DNA of 64,000 nucleotides from Lantana camara (Eukaryota; Streptophyta; Magnoliopsida; Lamiales; Verbenaceae), in NCBI GenBank assembly GCA_037501455.1, contig CM074858.1, positions 98,676,001 through 98,740,000 of the forward strand. Direction: 5' to 3'. Of the stretch, positions 51,101-59,705 are shown piece by piece. How positions within the stretch are numbered: the first letter of the stretch is position 1; every line of letters begins with the position of its first letter. Under the pieces are notes generated by a model that ran no database searches, was not told where the DNA came from, and saw nothing but the letters and a program-made list of their open reading frames with translations. The position numbers and the translations under genes were made by a program.

Positions 51101-51249
51101 AGCACGTGGGGAAATTGGACCCCAATTGGGAAGGCCCATTCAAGGTCGTACAACTCAGAGCTAACAACACTTACACCCTGGAGACACTTCAAGGTGAGCT
51201 CTTGCCTCGCCCTTGGAACGCATGTAACCTCCGGCGGTTTTATGTTTAA
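48123..51249 (+). pseudogene. Tat pol (RT, RNase H, second RNase H, integrase), several breaks
   Basis: Reverse transcriptase runs 48126-48863 with YVDD at 48702-48713. The first RNase H and connection follow to about 49490. A second, archaeal-type RNase H begins near 49530 (HTDGSSTSQGVG, NNEAEYEALVQG). Integrase starts with an HHCC zinc region (50200-50350), then DYFTKWAEAEAV, SDNGSQF and GHPQANGQAEV, and a C-terminal tail ends FYV at 51249. Stops stand at 48861 (TAG; CAG in copy 2), 50456 (TAA) and 51061 (TAG; CAA in the reversed copy). Single-base frameshifts lie near 49250 and 50770-50800. No active enzyme set can be made. Confidence 0.9.
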
Positions 51250-51554
51250 AAGCTCTTTGCAAACCCTGATGTAACAACCCTCTTTAACGGGTACTATGTA
51301 CTTCCAATCACAAGTAAGCGGTAACATAATCTTTTTAATTTCTCTAATACTCCTGTTTCTTTGGTTGCTTGAAAGGATAAGTCCCACGTCCCTCGTCTTT
51401 GCGAGTGTGGTTGGCAACCCATTCCAATATTTATGCTGTTATTTCGTATGGGTTACGCTTGCCAGCACTCTATTCCACATGGGGGGACGCCCTCATAAGG
51501 ATAGACTGGTTACGCTCACAACCAATTAGGCAAATTGGAAGAAGATTATGAAGA

Positions 51555-51765
51555 AAATCCTAGTAGGCCTTGGCCGTTTCTTATAACGCCTTGCGCTCGA
51601 AAACGGGATCTCCTACAAGAGCAAATCCTAGTAGGCCTTGGCCGTTTCTTAAAACGCCTTGCGCTCGAAAACGGGATCTCTTACAAGAGCGAATCCTAGT
51701 AGGCCTTGGCCGTTTCTTATAACGCCTTGCGCTCGAAAACGGGATTTCCTGCAGAGCTAGAAATA
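51555..51765. repeat. Three 69-bp tandem repeats after Tat pol
   Basis: The phrase AATCCTAGTAGGCCTTGGCC starts at about 51555, 51623 and 51692, followed each time by GTTTCTTA.AACGCCTTGCGCTCGAAA. The spacing is 68-69 bp. The copies are nearly identical. Confidence 0.85.
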
Positions 51766-51820
51766 CGACAAGAGCCAGGGCGCTCGAACGATGGCCTCAG
51801 AGTCAAGAAGGTATTGCACC

Positions 51821-52610
51821 AGTCTTGAACGAGGGCAACCACTCAGTAAGACCCTCGCAAATACTCAAGACTTAGCAAAATCCCCCAAGGGCGGAAAGAA
51901 TGTCACAAGTCTTGAACGAGGGCAACCACTCAGTAAGACCCTCGCACACACTCAAGACTTAGCAAAATCCCCCAAGGACGGAAGGAATGTCACAAGTCAT
52001 GAGCGAGGGCAGCCTCACCATAAGACCCTCACGATCGCTCAAGACTTAGACAAATTTTCAAGGCTTATGTCAAAGGCAGAAATTTATACAAGTCTTAAGT
52101 GGGGGGCAATCTCACAATAAGACCCTCACGATCGCTCATGACTTAGACAAATTTTCAAGGCTTATGTCAAAGGCAAAAATTTATACAAGTCTTGAGTGGG
52201 AGGGCAATCTCACCATAAGACCCTCACGATCGCTCAAGACTTAGACAAATTTTCAAGGCTTATGTCAAAGGCAGAAATTTATACAAGTCTTGAGTGGGGG
52301 GCAATCTCACAATAAGACCCTCACGATCGCTCATGACTTAGACAAATTTTCAAGGCTTATGTCAAAGGCAAAAATTTATACAAGTCTTGAGTGGGGGGGC
52401 AATCTCACCATAAGACCCTCACGATCGCTCAAGACTTAGACAAATTTTCAAGGCTTATGTCAAAGGCAAAAACATGACTTAGACAAATTTACAAAGGCAG
52501 AAATTTATACAAGTCTTGAGTAGGGGGCAATCTCACAATAAGACCCTCACGATCGCTCAAGACTTAGACAAATTTTCATTGCATCAGAGAAATAAAGCAT
52601 TCACGGAGTA
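51821..52610. repeat. Eight 87-129-bp tandem repeats after Tat pol
   Basis: AGTCTTGA-type starts occur at about 51821, 51908, 51995, 52091, 52188, 52286, 52383 and 52512. The first two periods are 87 bp, later ones are 96-98 bp and one is 129 bp. Each unit has AAGACCCTC, CTCAAGACTTAG and an A-rich middle. The array lies between sense pol and the antisense gene. No coding potential is seen between 51250 and 52787. Confidence 0.85.
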
Positions 52611-52675
52611 TGCTACACAGTCTTATTATATGATTCATAAATGAACAGAAGAACAAAGTCATGGAAAATGGGATA

Positions 52676-52681
52676 TTTATT
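52676..52681 (-). terminator. Poly(A) signal of the Tat antisense gene
   Basis: AATAAA on the minus strand lies about 107 bp past the last stop of the antisense gene (52788). It is a good candidate for the transcript end. Confidence 0.5.
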
Positions 52682-52787
52682 CATTGCAAAAGAAAAATAT
52701 TACAGGATAAGGGCTCAAAGGCCCATGAAATATTGTTTCAAGAGAAAAGAAAAAAGACAGTAAAGCAGGAAAATACAGAGAAAAGCT

Positions 52788-53672
52788 TCAGGCTGCGGGG
52801 GCGATGTCTTCATCAACGATCACCAGAATGTTCTGGGCCACGGGGCCATGAACTGGGCCCTCAGGCTCTTGCTGTTGAGCTTGGGGATCGTTGGGCTCAT
52901 TTGCACCAGGACCAGGAACGTTGGCACCTTCAGCAACTAGGACCGGGGCTTCCTCCATGGCGAGCGCTTGAGGCTCATCTTCAGGGTCGTCATTTTGAGC
53001 CGCACCCCCTTCCCGATGAGCGTCCGTGTACTCATCTTGGATCAGCTTAACCAAGAATTCGTACTCCATTTCAGCAATGGCGTCCGCGGGGTCGTTGGGG
53101 TCCTCATCCACCTCCTCACAGCGCTCGTTGAACATGAGCCCCGTGCCCTCAGCTCCCTTCATAGCCGGATCGGTCAGCCCCTTGTGGATGCCCTGATCCA
53201 CTGCCAAGTTGAAGGCATTTTGGGCCTCATCCAAGCAGTGTAACGAGGCTGCGAAATTGAAGGCTTTGGAGTGGCAGAACTTGATAAGAGCCTCCTTGTT
53301 CGCACGCTCCAGACTCCGTGGCCACTCGTTCACGGCGTCATTGAATTTCCTCTCGGCCTCCAGAGCCCTCGTTTTCCAACTTTCCCTCTCCGCCTCTGCC
53401 TTCTGGCACCGCTCGTTAGCCTGGGCCAACCGGTTGCCCAAACCGATCCGAGCGCCGTCTACCGCCACAAAATCCTCTTTCAGTTTTCCCAGCTCGTCCT
53501 CCGTTTTGTTGTACAAATCCTTGAGGGATTCATACTTGGCAATTTCTGCGTCCAGCTCCGATTGGATCTGAGCCGGGTCATTCGAGCGGGCCATCTTCTT
53601 GTACTTGGCCTTGCGCTCGGCGTAAGTGGTGGCTCGCATTTGCACATTCCGGAGCCGGGGAAGAACTTGCTG
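52788..53672 (-). CDS. Tat antisense gene, exon 3 (coiled-coil protein part)
   Basis: This open frame follows an acceptor ending in ATGCAG, so its apparent first Met overlaps the intron and is not a real start. The product is Lys/Glu/Ala-rich with heptad-like spacing over about residues 20-130 (coiled coil likely). A conserved FNFAASLHCLDEAQNAF block and an acidic, Pro/Gln-rich tail follow. The same order is recognisable in the relic at 10092-13200. Function unknown; such extra ORFs are a known Tat-lineage feature. A TAA at the end of exon 2 may prevent its translation in this copy. Confidence 0.55.
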   Translation of the reverse strand, partial: QQVLPRLRNVQMRATTYAERKAKYKKMARSNDPAQIQSELDAEIAKYESLKDLYNKTEDELGKLKEDFVAVDGARIGLGNRLAQANERCQKAEAERESWKTRALEAERKFNDAVNEWPRSLERANKEALIKFCHSKAFNFAASLHCLDEAQNAFNLAVDQGIHKGLTDPAMKGAEGTGLMFNERCEEVDEDPNDPADAIAEMEYEFLVKLIQDEYTDAHREGGAAQNDDPEDEPQALAMEEAPVLVAEGANVPGPGANEPNDPQAQQQEPEGPVHGPVAQNILVIVDEDIAPAA

Positions 53673-53700
53673 CATAAATGGGAGGAAAAGGAAGTGTTAG

Positions 53701-53701
53701 C

Positions 53702-53726
<25 letters not shown>
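53701..53726. repeat. Poly(A)/poly(T) tract in the antisense intron 2
   Basis: A run of about 26 A on the plus strand is T on the antisense strand. It lies in the intron between exons 2 and 3 and would serve as a pyrimidine tract. Confidence 0.8.
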
Positions 53727-53733
<7 letters not shown>

Positions 53734-53751
53734 AGTGAAGACTTACAGAGA

Positions 53752-54395
53752 TTAGGCGTGGGCCGCATCAAGGGTCACTTTCTCCACAGACTCGCTGTAG
53801 AGATGCCGGTGGTCCGCCGAGAATTGAGCTTTGCTGAAAAGATTCTCGGTGACAGCCTGAGCGACCGTGCCAGGCCTCAGCAGAACCGGCCCACCATCGG
53901 TGGCGCCTGTAAAGTCTCTGTCCCCTTGACGGGGGAACTCCCACAGATGTTCTTCCTCTGAAGAGGAAGTTTCCCCCTCGCCCCTGGGGCCCTCGACTAC
54001 TTGTTTGCCCTTGCCCTTGATTGCAGCAGAATCGGGCATCCTCTTCCTCTTGCGGGAAGGCCTGCTAGAGCTCGGAGGAGCCTCGGTTATCGCCAGTGTG
54101 GTTATCGGCCTTGTTTGTTCTGTAGGCGGAGGGGGTTGAACATCTCCCGCTCTCTCTGAAGAAGACCGCCCCCTGGTCTCTCTGCCGACCAATCTACGCT
54201 CCCCTCGGCCACGAGGGGGTTGGACCTCAGGATTGGTGCTCGAACTGGCGCAGCTACGAGCGTCCCCGCGATTGTTACGGTTACGAGGGCGCTGTTGCTC
54301 GCGCTGTTGATCCCCTGGCTGGGCTTGATTCCTGTTGGCGTGGGCAAAACGAGCTGCTTGTCTGATTCCTCCAGCCATTTCTAATATAGCAACTC
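53752..54395 (-). CDS. Tat antisense gene, exon 2 (Arg/Gln/Ser-rich part)
   Basis: Acceptor CATTCTTGCAG (ending near 54396) joins in phase to exon 1. The segment has a conserved RQAARFAHANRNQAQ start and an Arg/Asn/Gln/Ser-rich, likely disordered middle with a basic KRKR cluster that could act as a nuclear signal (inferred). It ends with an acidic stretch and the Asp-His-Arg, Tyr-Ser-Glu-Ser motif kept in the relic at 9918-10010. Donor CTCT/GTAAGTC follows near 53744. An in-frame TAA (53752-53754) precedes the donor by three codons. In the old relic that codon is not a stop, so this may be a fresh nonsense change. Confidence 0.55.
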
Positions 54396-54513
54396 CTGCA
54401 AGAATGAAAATTTCGAGAGTTAGAAATCCTCAAACCCTCTACTCAGATTGCAAGTTACAAGTACAGAAAAGAAGTTAGTATTCATTCCTATCTAAAGTCA
54501 GTGCCCTAAGAAT

Positions 54514-55614
54514 CTAACCATCTCTCTCTATGTCACGAGCCGGAGGGTTGTCAAGGTAATGAGGGTCGTTGGAAAGACCACACAGGAACATGAGTTCCGC
54601 ATCGTCTATCCAATCTTTTGCTTGAATGAGGTGGCCCTCGTCCCTCAGGGTTGCTGCCAGGCTCTTGGCCCAATCTTTAGGGAGTGCGGGTGGCAAGCGG
54701 CTCTTTGCAAATGAGCCCCAGTGCGTGGGTACCCCAAAGCCCTCTTCTGTTGGAGCTTTGACGAAGATAAACTTCTCCTTCCAATCAGGGCCATAAGTGC
54801 TCGAGGGCGAGTTGATCAGCTTCATATGGGCCTTCGCTTGAACATAGTAAAAACCCGCCTCGGGAGATGAACGAGAGGAGCTGACCACTTGAAAAAGGGC
54901 GTTGAAGTTCCGCAAGAAGGGATCGTAACCCATGCTCCTCATCAAAATCACAAAGCAGGTTAACAAAGCCAAGCCGTTGGGCACGATTTGTGATGGACAG
55001 AGGCCCAGGTCGTTCAACAAGTGAGCCATCGAGATTGAGATAGGGAACCTCAAGCCTCCTGAACTCACCGTGTCCACGTATACGGCCATTTCCCCAGGAG
55101 GCGGATTATTAGCGCGCTCGTAGCTTTCTGGAATTCTCCATGAATAGCGCTCGTCCCAGTAGATGGGAGCCAACATCGTCTTTATTTCTCCCAAAGTAAC
55201 TGTGCTGGGAGTCTCATCAGGCGTACGCTCGGTAGCCTGGTAACCTGACCCTTCACCCTCGTTAAGCCCTTTGGATTTTTGGGATTTCTTGCCTTTTCCC
55301 TTATCACGGGCTCTTTCTGAAGGCCCGGTTATGGCTTCAGCCACTGGAAGCGGATTCGCAACGGCCACGGTCACGGTATGGCGGTGGGGATGAGTGGCAC
55401 TCTGAGTTATGGGGAGAACAACCCCTTGCCTCTCTGCCTCCATTACCAGATTCATCTCCTCAAAGAGAGGATCCATTCCGCCAGGATTCCTATCCTCCAT
55501 GGCCATCACTGCCGCCCCCAACTCTTCATCTCTGGGGGAATCGGGGGAAGAAGAACTTTCAGTGGCCATTTCTTGGATTTCACGGGCAAATTCCTCAATA
55601 TGTTGGTCGGCCAT
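54514..55614 (-). CDS. Tat antisense gene, exon 1 (putative gypsy-type transposon domain)
   Basis: The frame starts MADQHIEEFAREIQ at 55614. After an acidic, low-complexity N-terminus (about 150 residues), residues about 185-300 carry a globular block (LRFPISISMAHLLNDLGLCPSQ, NGLALLTCFVILMRSMGY, LFQV). It resembles the plant putative gypsy-type transposon domain (Pfam Transposase_28) found in antisense ORFs of Tat elements. That name is historical and no catalytic residues are known. The donor at GATG/GTTAG near 54516 joins to exon 2. A TATA box lies upstream at 55880-55888. It faces the pol gene, so sense and antisense transcripts would overlap. Confidence 0.7.
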   Translation of the reverse strand: MADQHIEEFAREIQEMATESSSSPDSPRDEELGAAVMAMEDRNPGGMDPLFEEMNLVMEAERQGVVLPITQSATHPHRHTVTVAVANPLPVAEAITGPSERARDKGKGKKSQKSKGLNEGEGSGYQATERTPDETPSTVTLGEIKTMLAPIYWDERYSWRIPESYERANNPPPGEMAVYVDTVSSGGLRFPISISMAHLLNDLGLCPSQIVPNGLALLTCFVILMRSMGYDPFLRNFNALFQVVSSSRSSPEAGFYYVQAKAHMKLINSPSSTYGPDWKEKFIFVKAPTEEGFGVPTHWGSFAKSRLPPALPKDWAKSLAATLRDEGHLIQAKDWIDDAELMFLCGLSNDPHYLDNPPARDIERDG

Positions 55615-56205
55615 GGCAGAAACTGGGATTTGGAGGTTTTCTGAAAAGAAATTGGAGTTCCCTAAAGGAGAAGAATCTAAGAGGTTATGGAATCCTAAGG
55701 TCCGAATCTACGGTTAGCAAAGTTAGAAAGTTACACTGGAAGTTTACCTTGAAGGTTTCCGAGAAAGTCTGGGAGAAAGGTTGAAGATGCTCTAAGAACT
55801 GGAGTGCGAAAGAATTCTTTTTGTAAAGGATGCTTGGAAGTTCTGAATGCGTAAAGAGTAGCAAGATTTCAGAATCCCACATTTATAGGGATGGGAGTTG
55901 GTACCTTTTTCGGCAATAAATTCAAAATGGTAATCATTTCCCGCCTAGGAAACCGCCCACTTTGTGGAACCGTCACATGCTTCCCAATGCTCACGCGCGC
56001 CCGCATTTAATGCTCTGACGTTTCGGATACTCAAGAATAGTACAACGCTCAGTGTGGAAGCATTACGAGCGGTCGGTTGAAAAGACCGCATTAATGGCAC
56101 CATCAGAGGAAAAATTGCTCAACACGCCAAGTCCTATACGAGCGTTGCATGCGAAAGATTGAACGTGTCAAAATTCTACAGTCCTTATCATTAAGGACTA
56201 CAGAA
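55615..56205 (-). promoter_or_regulatory. Promoter region of the Tat antisense gene
   Basis: On the minus strand CTATAAATG at 55888-55880 is a TATA box about 265 bp before the ATG at 55614. Farther up, to the polypurine tract, the sequence has no open frame of note. This gives the antisense gene its own start inside the element, separate from the LTR promoter. Confidence 0.5.
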
Positions 56206-56218
56206 TTGGGGGGCAAAA
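56206..56218 (+). other. Polypurine tract of the young Tat element
   Basis: TTGGGGGGCAAAA directly precedes the 3' LTR. Confidence 0.75.
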
Positions 56219-56996
56219 TGATGGGGTCAAAATACGATCGTCCCACGTTAAGACACGTGGCATCACCGAGATGATGACATCTGTCTCCCCAAGGCTGCAC
56301 CCATCAGCGCAACGAGCGCTAAGCGCAACGAGCGCTGTCACTCCCACGAGCGTCCTACATACTAAATGATTGGCACGCCCACGTGCCAAGGGAGCCCTCT
56401 TCGAGCGTCACACTCCCTCAGAGTGGCCTCCCCTTTGGCTCGTCACTTGAACTGGAGCCTTCATTCCCCTCAGCGGATATCTTGGCCTCCTATACTCTTG
56501 GTTGTCACGATCGGGCTCATAAGCCCTCGTTACCAACCACCCAAATGGCTCTCTGACACATCGTACATGCCCGCGCACCTGCCACTGTTGCCCGCACCAA
56601 CTTTTAGCCGCTTTTGCAGAAGATTCCTCCTAGGTTTCTCTCTCAGGGCGCCACGTGTTAGGGCAACATTCGGCCAGGACCACTTGAGGCAAATGACCAA
56701 AGGGCCCTTGACCCTCAACTATAAATAGCTAAAGTCATCTTCTACACTGGTAAGCATTCTTTACCACTGAAATTGCTGTCAAACTTACATTTCTTCAGAC
56801 CTTGAACTGACTTGAGCGTCGGAGAGCCAAACTGGGTATCACCCCCAGTTCCCCCAGCTTGGCCTTCTGACTTTTCTTGTGCTTGTCCCAACAGGTAGAA
56901 CCCCCTTTTCATTTCCGGCGAATCTCCGGTGGTTTCCTCCACAAATACAAATCGTAAAGTGATCGGATTCGGATCCTTACATTTCCGAACCCATCA
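56219..56996 (+). repeat. 3' LTR of the young Tat element
   Basis: It is identical by eye to the 5' LTR except for one G/A difference (near 56514 against 44487) and loss of 33 bp between two CAACGAGCGC words near 56330. Length 778 bp. Confidence 0.95.
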
Positions 56997-57721
56997 GCCC
57001 CCTACTTGAAATCCTAGCTTCGTCCCTGCCCACACCACCCTCACCCCCATATTAAAAAAAATAATAATAAATAAAAAATTATATACCCCCAAAGCCCGCA
57101 CCCCCTCCCCCAAGGCCCACCCACCACAATTCCTCAAAGCTCAAATTAAATTTTACCCTCTTCCCCAACCACTAAACCACATTCTACATATACCTAAATG
57201 ATTTATATATTAGGGTTTAGGATAGTGGGCTTGAGCCTAGGTGTGTGAGGTTATTATTCTTTGGTTAATTAAGTTCTAATTAATAATAAGATGAATATTG
57301 TGTTAATTATTATTTATATACCTTTGAAATATTTTTTTATTTTATGATGTTAATTAAATTTTTATTAATTAGATATAAATAAATATTAATTAAATGTGTT
57401 TAAGATTATTAATAAATATATATATTCATATTTTTTTAAATATGTCTTATTAATATCAATAATATTATATCTATAAATATATAATTAAATATATTTATTA
57501 TGTAATTATAATTCGACCAGTGGTCCAACCGGTCAAATCAGTAAGGCCTCCGGTTCGACGTCCGGTCGGGGTTTTAAAACATAGGCTAAATCATAATACT
57601 CTAATACACTCAAATTAAAAATAGTAATACCCAGCCCGCAAACGTCTCCATTTTCGACGGCCATCGAGAAATTTAAAAGCCTCGACTGGCGAAAATTCCT
57701 AGTTCCGCCCCTAACTATACA

Positions 57722-58767
57722 TTCACTTTGATAAAACATCGGTATCCACGCAGTTACGGTCCGCTTTGTCCATGTTGGATAACTGTCCGCTTTGTCCATG
57801 TATATTTTATCCTTATTGTTAGTCTTGTTTTTTGACATTGAGACCTCAATCGATAATGATAATCATGAGTACTGTTCCAAATTTGAAATGACCAAACTCT
57901 TTTTATTATATTTATACCTTCAGTTATGATGAATGGAAGAGACAACTTGCTATAGATACAATATCCGATACGAATTATACAATAAAATAATACTTTTAAA
58001 AAGTATTTTTTACATCATTTATTCCTATTAAAATAATTAAAAAAATTAGAGTAGTTGGAGATCTCCACGACTCTAATTAAAATATTAAAAAAATTGGAGT
58101 CGCGTAAAATCTTAATATCTCCCCAAACAATACTATTTTATGGAATGAGAATAAAAAAAATATTATTTTGAAAAAAGTCTCTATAATCGCATCCCAAAGT
58201 CATGTACATTAAAATCGCATTCCAAAGTCATGCACATTATTTTGAAAAAAGTCTCTATAATCGCATCCCAAAGTCATGTACATTATTTTGAAAATATTAT
58301 TTTGAAAAAAGTCTCTATAATCATTAAAATATTCGGACATTATTATATGAATGCAAATTCATCAATCAAAGCCTCAACTTTAGGCTAAGACTCATACCAA
58401 CGACTCATGATTCACTCTTCTTCTTTCCTTAATTTCTTCTCCTTTTTTTTTTCTTTTATTTATTTTATATCCTTTTCTTCTTATGTTAGGGTGTAAGAAA
58501 TTAAGAATCGAAGTTAATATTATGTCTATATTTAGTTCCATAATAGTATGGTGTATAATTTTTGTTTTAGTTCTATAATCTATTTTCATGGATCGAGTCG
58601 GGTCTGACCACTTAGGGATAAAGCTCTCCATATTAATAACTTCTTTTTTATTGAAACTCAAACTAAACTTAATTAAATTAGTGTAACACCGAATCTGTAA
58701 GTTATTCCACTTAGTGGTTTTTTTAGCCGCATGAATTAAGAAGATTTCTCGTGTATAAATTAAATTA
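57722..58767. other. Former upstream region of the P450 gene, with a MULE end relic and short repeats
   Basis: Removing the nested insertions joins this DNA directly to the P450 TATA region. At about 58040-58190 it contains a relic matching the right MULE inverted repeat (TTGGAGTCGCG, TAAAATCTTAA, CCCC.AAAC, ATAAAA..AATATTATTTTGAAAA..TCTCT). From about 58180 to 58325 a unit GTCTCTATAATCGCATCCCAAAGTCATGTACATT is repeated two to three times with drift. No gene is seen. A pyrimidine-rich run lies near 58430-58480. Confidence 0.55.
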
Positions 58768-59152
58768 GAGCAAATGTATATTTAATCCCTAAAATTTCAA
58801 GTTTGTGTCACTTTGGTGCCTGAAATTTCAAAAGTAACATATAAGTCCCTAATATTACTAATTTATTTCAAGTCAGTCCTTCAATAACTTTTCCAATAAA
58901 ACTGTAGCCGGAAAAAATTTAATAATTGATTTTTAGGGATATCACCTTAATGATACAAGAGAAGAATACCCTTACTAATCGTATATCTGATGCAAATAAA
59001 ATTTTTTCTGGCCAAATTCTTACCGAAAAAGTTATTGAAGTACTAACTTGAGGGCAAATTAAGAATATTAGGAACTTATCTATTATTTTTGAAACTTTAA
59101 GAACTAAAGTGACACAAACTCAAAAGTTTAGGGACAAACATAACATTTGCTC
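58768..59152. mobile_element. Mutator-type MITE, 385 bp
   Basis: Its ends, GAGCAAATGT on the left and GAGCAAATGTTATG reverse-complemented on the right, begin inverted arms of about 160 bp. Both arms contain GTTTGTGTCACTTT and AGT.CTTCAATAACTTTT. A perfect 9-bp duplication ATTAAATTA flanks it (58759-58767 and 59153-59161). No coding region. The duplication length places it in the Mutator superfamily. Confidence 0.85.
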
Positions 59153-59256
59153 ATTAAATTATGTTAACTATATCAAATTAATACATTTATTTTTTTATAA
59201 TATACGTTGGAGTTCAGAATAAGTTGCAAAATATATTACTTATAAATTAAAATATA

Positions 59257-59705
59257 TGATGGTGAAGGAAACTGGACTTCCTAAAATGCAACAACAATCT
59301 TAATATTTGTGTGAAAGGGAAGGACCATCACAGGCGTGAGCGCCTCAGGATCTGGGTTTCCTCTTGAGCGTGGGTTCTTCCAGCTAGGATAACACCAAGA
59401 GTGCAATGTGTAATGGTGATGCAACTGTGGTGAGAGTAATATGGAGCTTGAGAAGGTAAGGAAAAATGCCCAGAACAATGTATGCAGTATGTATATGGAA
59501 GATGACTTGGGGGAGAATGCATGTGTTCTTCCCTATTTATATGTTAGGGGTGAGGGTAAATCGGGTAAGTTGTCCGTGTGGTCCCAAACCTGTGTTGCCC
59601 TAACACGTGGCAGCCCATGGGGGTGTGAGAAGGACACTTCTGAAAAGGAGGCGGCGTGTCAGTTGCCAGGTGCGCACCACCTTTGTGTCAGAGGTTGTTA
59701 GCAAA
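59257..59705 (-). repeat. Truncated, inverted Tat-type LTR fused to gag
   Basis: The left end TGATGG is an LTR terminus read on the minus strand. A minus-strand TATA (ATATAAATAGGG, near 59533-59544) lies about 278 bp from that end, the same distance as in the young Tat LTR. The phrase GTTGCCCTAACACGTGGC near 59593 is the reverse complement of a block in that LTR. About 350 bp of the upstream half are missing. At about 59705 it joins directly to plus-strand gag. No primer site lies on the left. Confidence 0.6.

Larger units (their letters stand above)
44153..56996 (+). mobile_element. Young Tat-lineage Ty3/gypsy retrotransposon with antisense gene
   Basis: LTRs at 44153-44963 and 56219-56996 enclose a 12.8-kb element, with a perfect 5-bp duplication GCCCC at 44148-44152 and 56997-57001. 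Aligned by eye, the LTRs differ by one substitution and one 33-bp deletion, so insertion was very recent. Order: primer site, gag-protease, reverse transcriptase, RNase H, second RNase H, integrase, tandem repeats, then a convergent spliced antisense gene, polypurine tract and 3' LTR. The extra RNase H and the extra antisense ORF are marks of the plant Tat lineage. The pol carries several stops and frameshifts. Confidence 0.95.
43065..57028. mobile_element. hAT-like non-autonomous element 2, nested in element 1
   Basis: The left end CAGAGGCGGAG and the right end, reverse-complemented CAGGGACGAAG, match at eight of eleven bases. A perfect 8-bp duplication CCCACACC stands at 43057-43064 and 57029-57036. 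Its own sequence (43065-44152 and 57002-57028) is about 1.1 kb, AT-rich, with a GC-rich left end and T-rich interior, and no coding region that I can see. The Tat retrotransposon is inserted close to its right end. Confidence 0.75.
43035..57713. mobile_element. hAT-like non-autonomous element 1 (outer), in the P450 promoter
   Basis: The left end CAGGGGCGAAGCCA pairs with the right end, whose reverse complement is TAGGGGCGGAACTA. The 8-bp flanks GCTATACA (43027-43034) and ACTATACA (57714-57721) match in seven bases, the duplication length of hAT elements. Its own sequence is 43035-43064 plus about 57037-57713, roughly 0.7 kb, without a transposase gene. The rest of the span is later insertions. 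Superfamily is inferred from duplication length and CAGGG-type ends. Confidence 0.65.

Noticed and set aside
51555..52610. CRISPR-like or satellite array
   Set aside because: Units are tandem without unique spacers, lie inside a retroelement, and the genome is eukaryotic.
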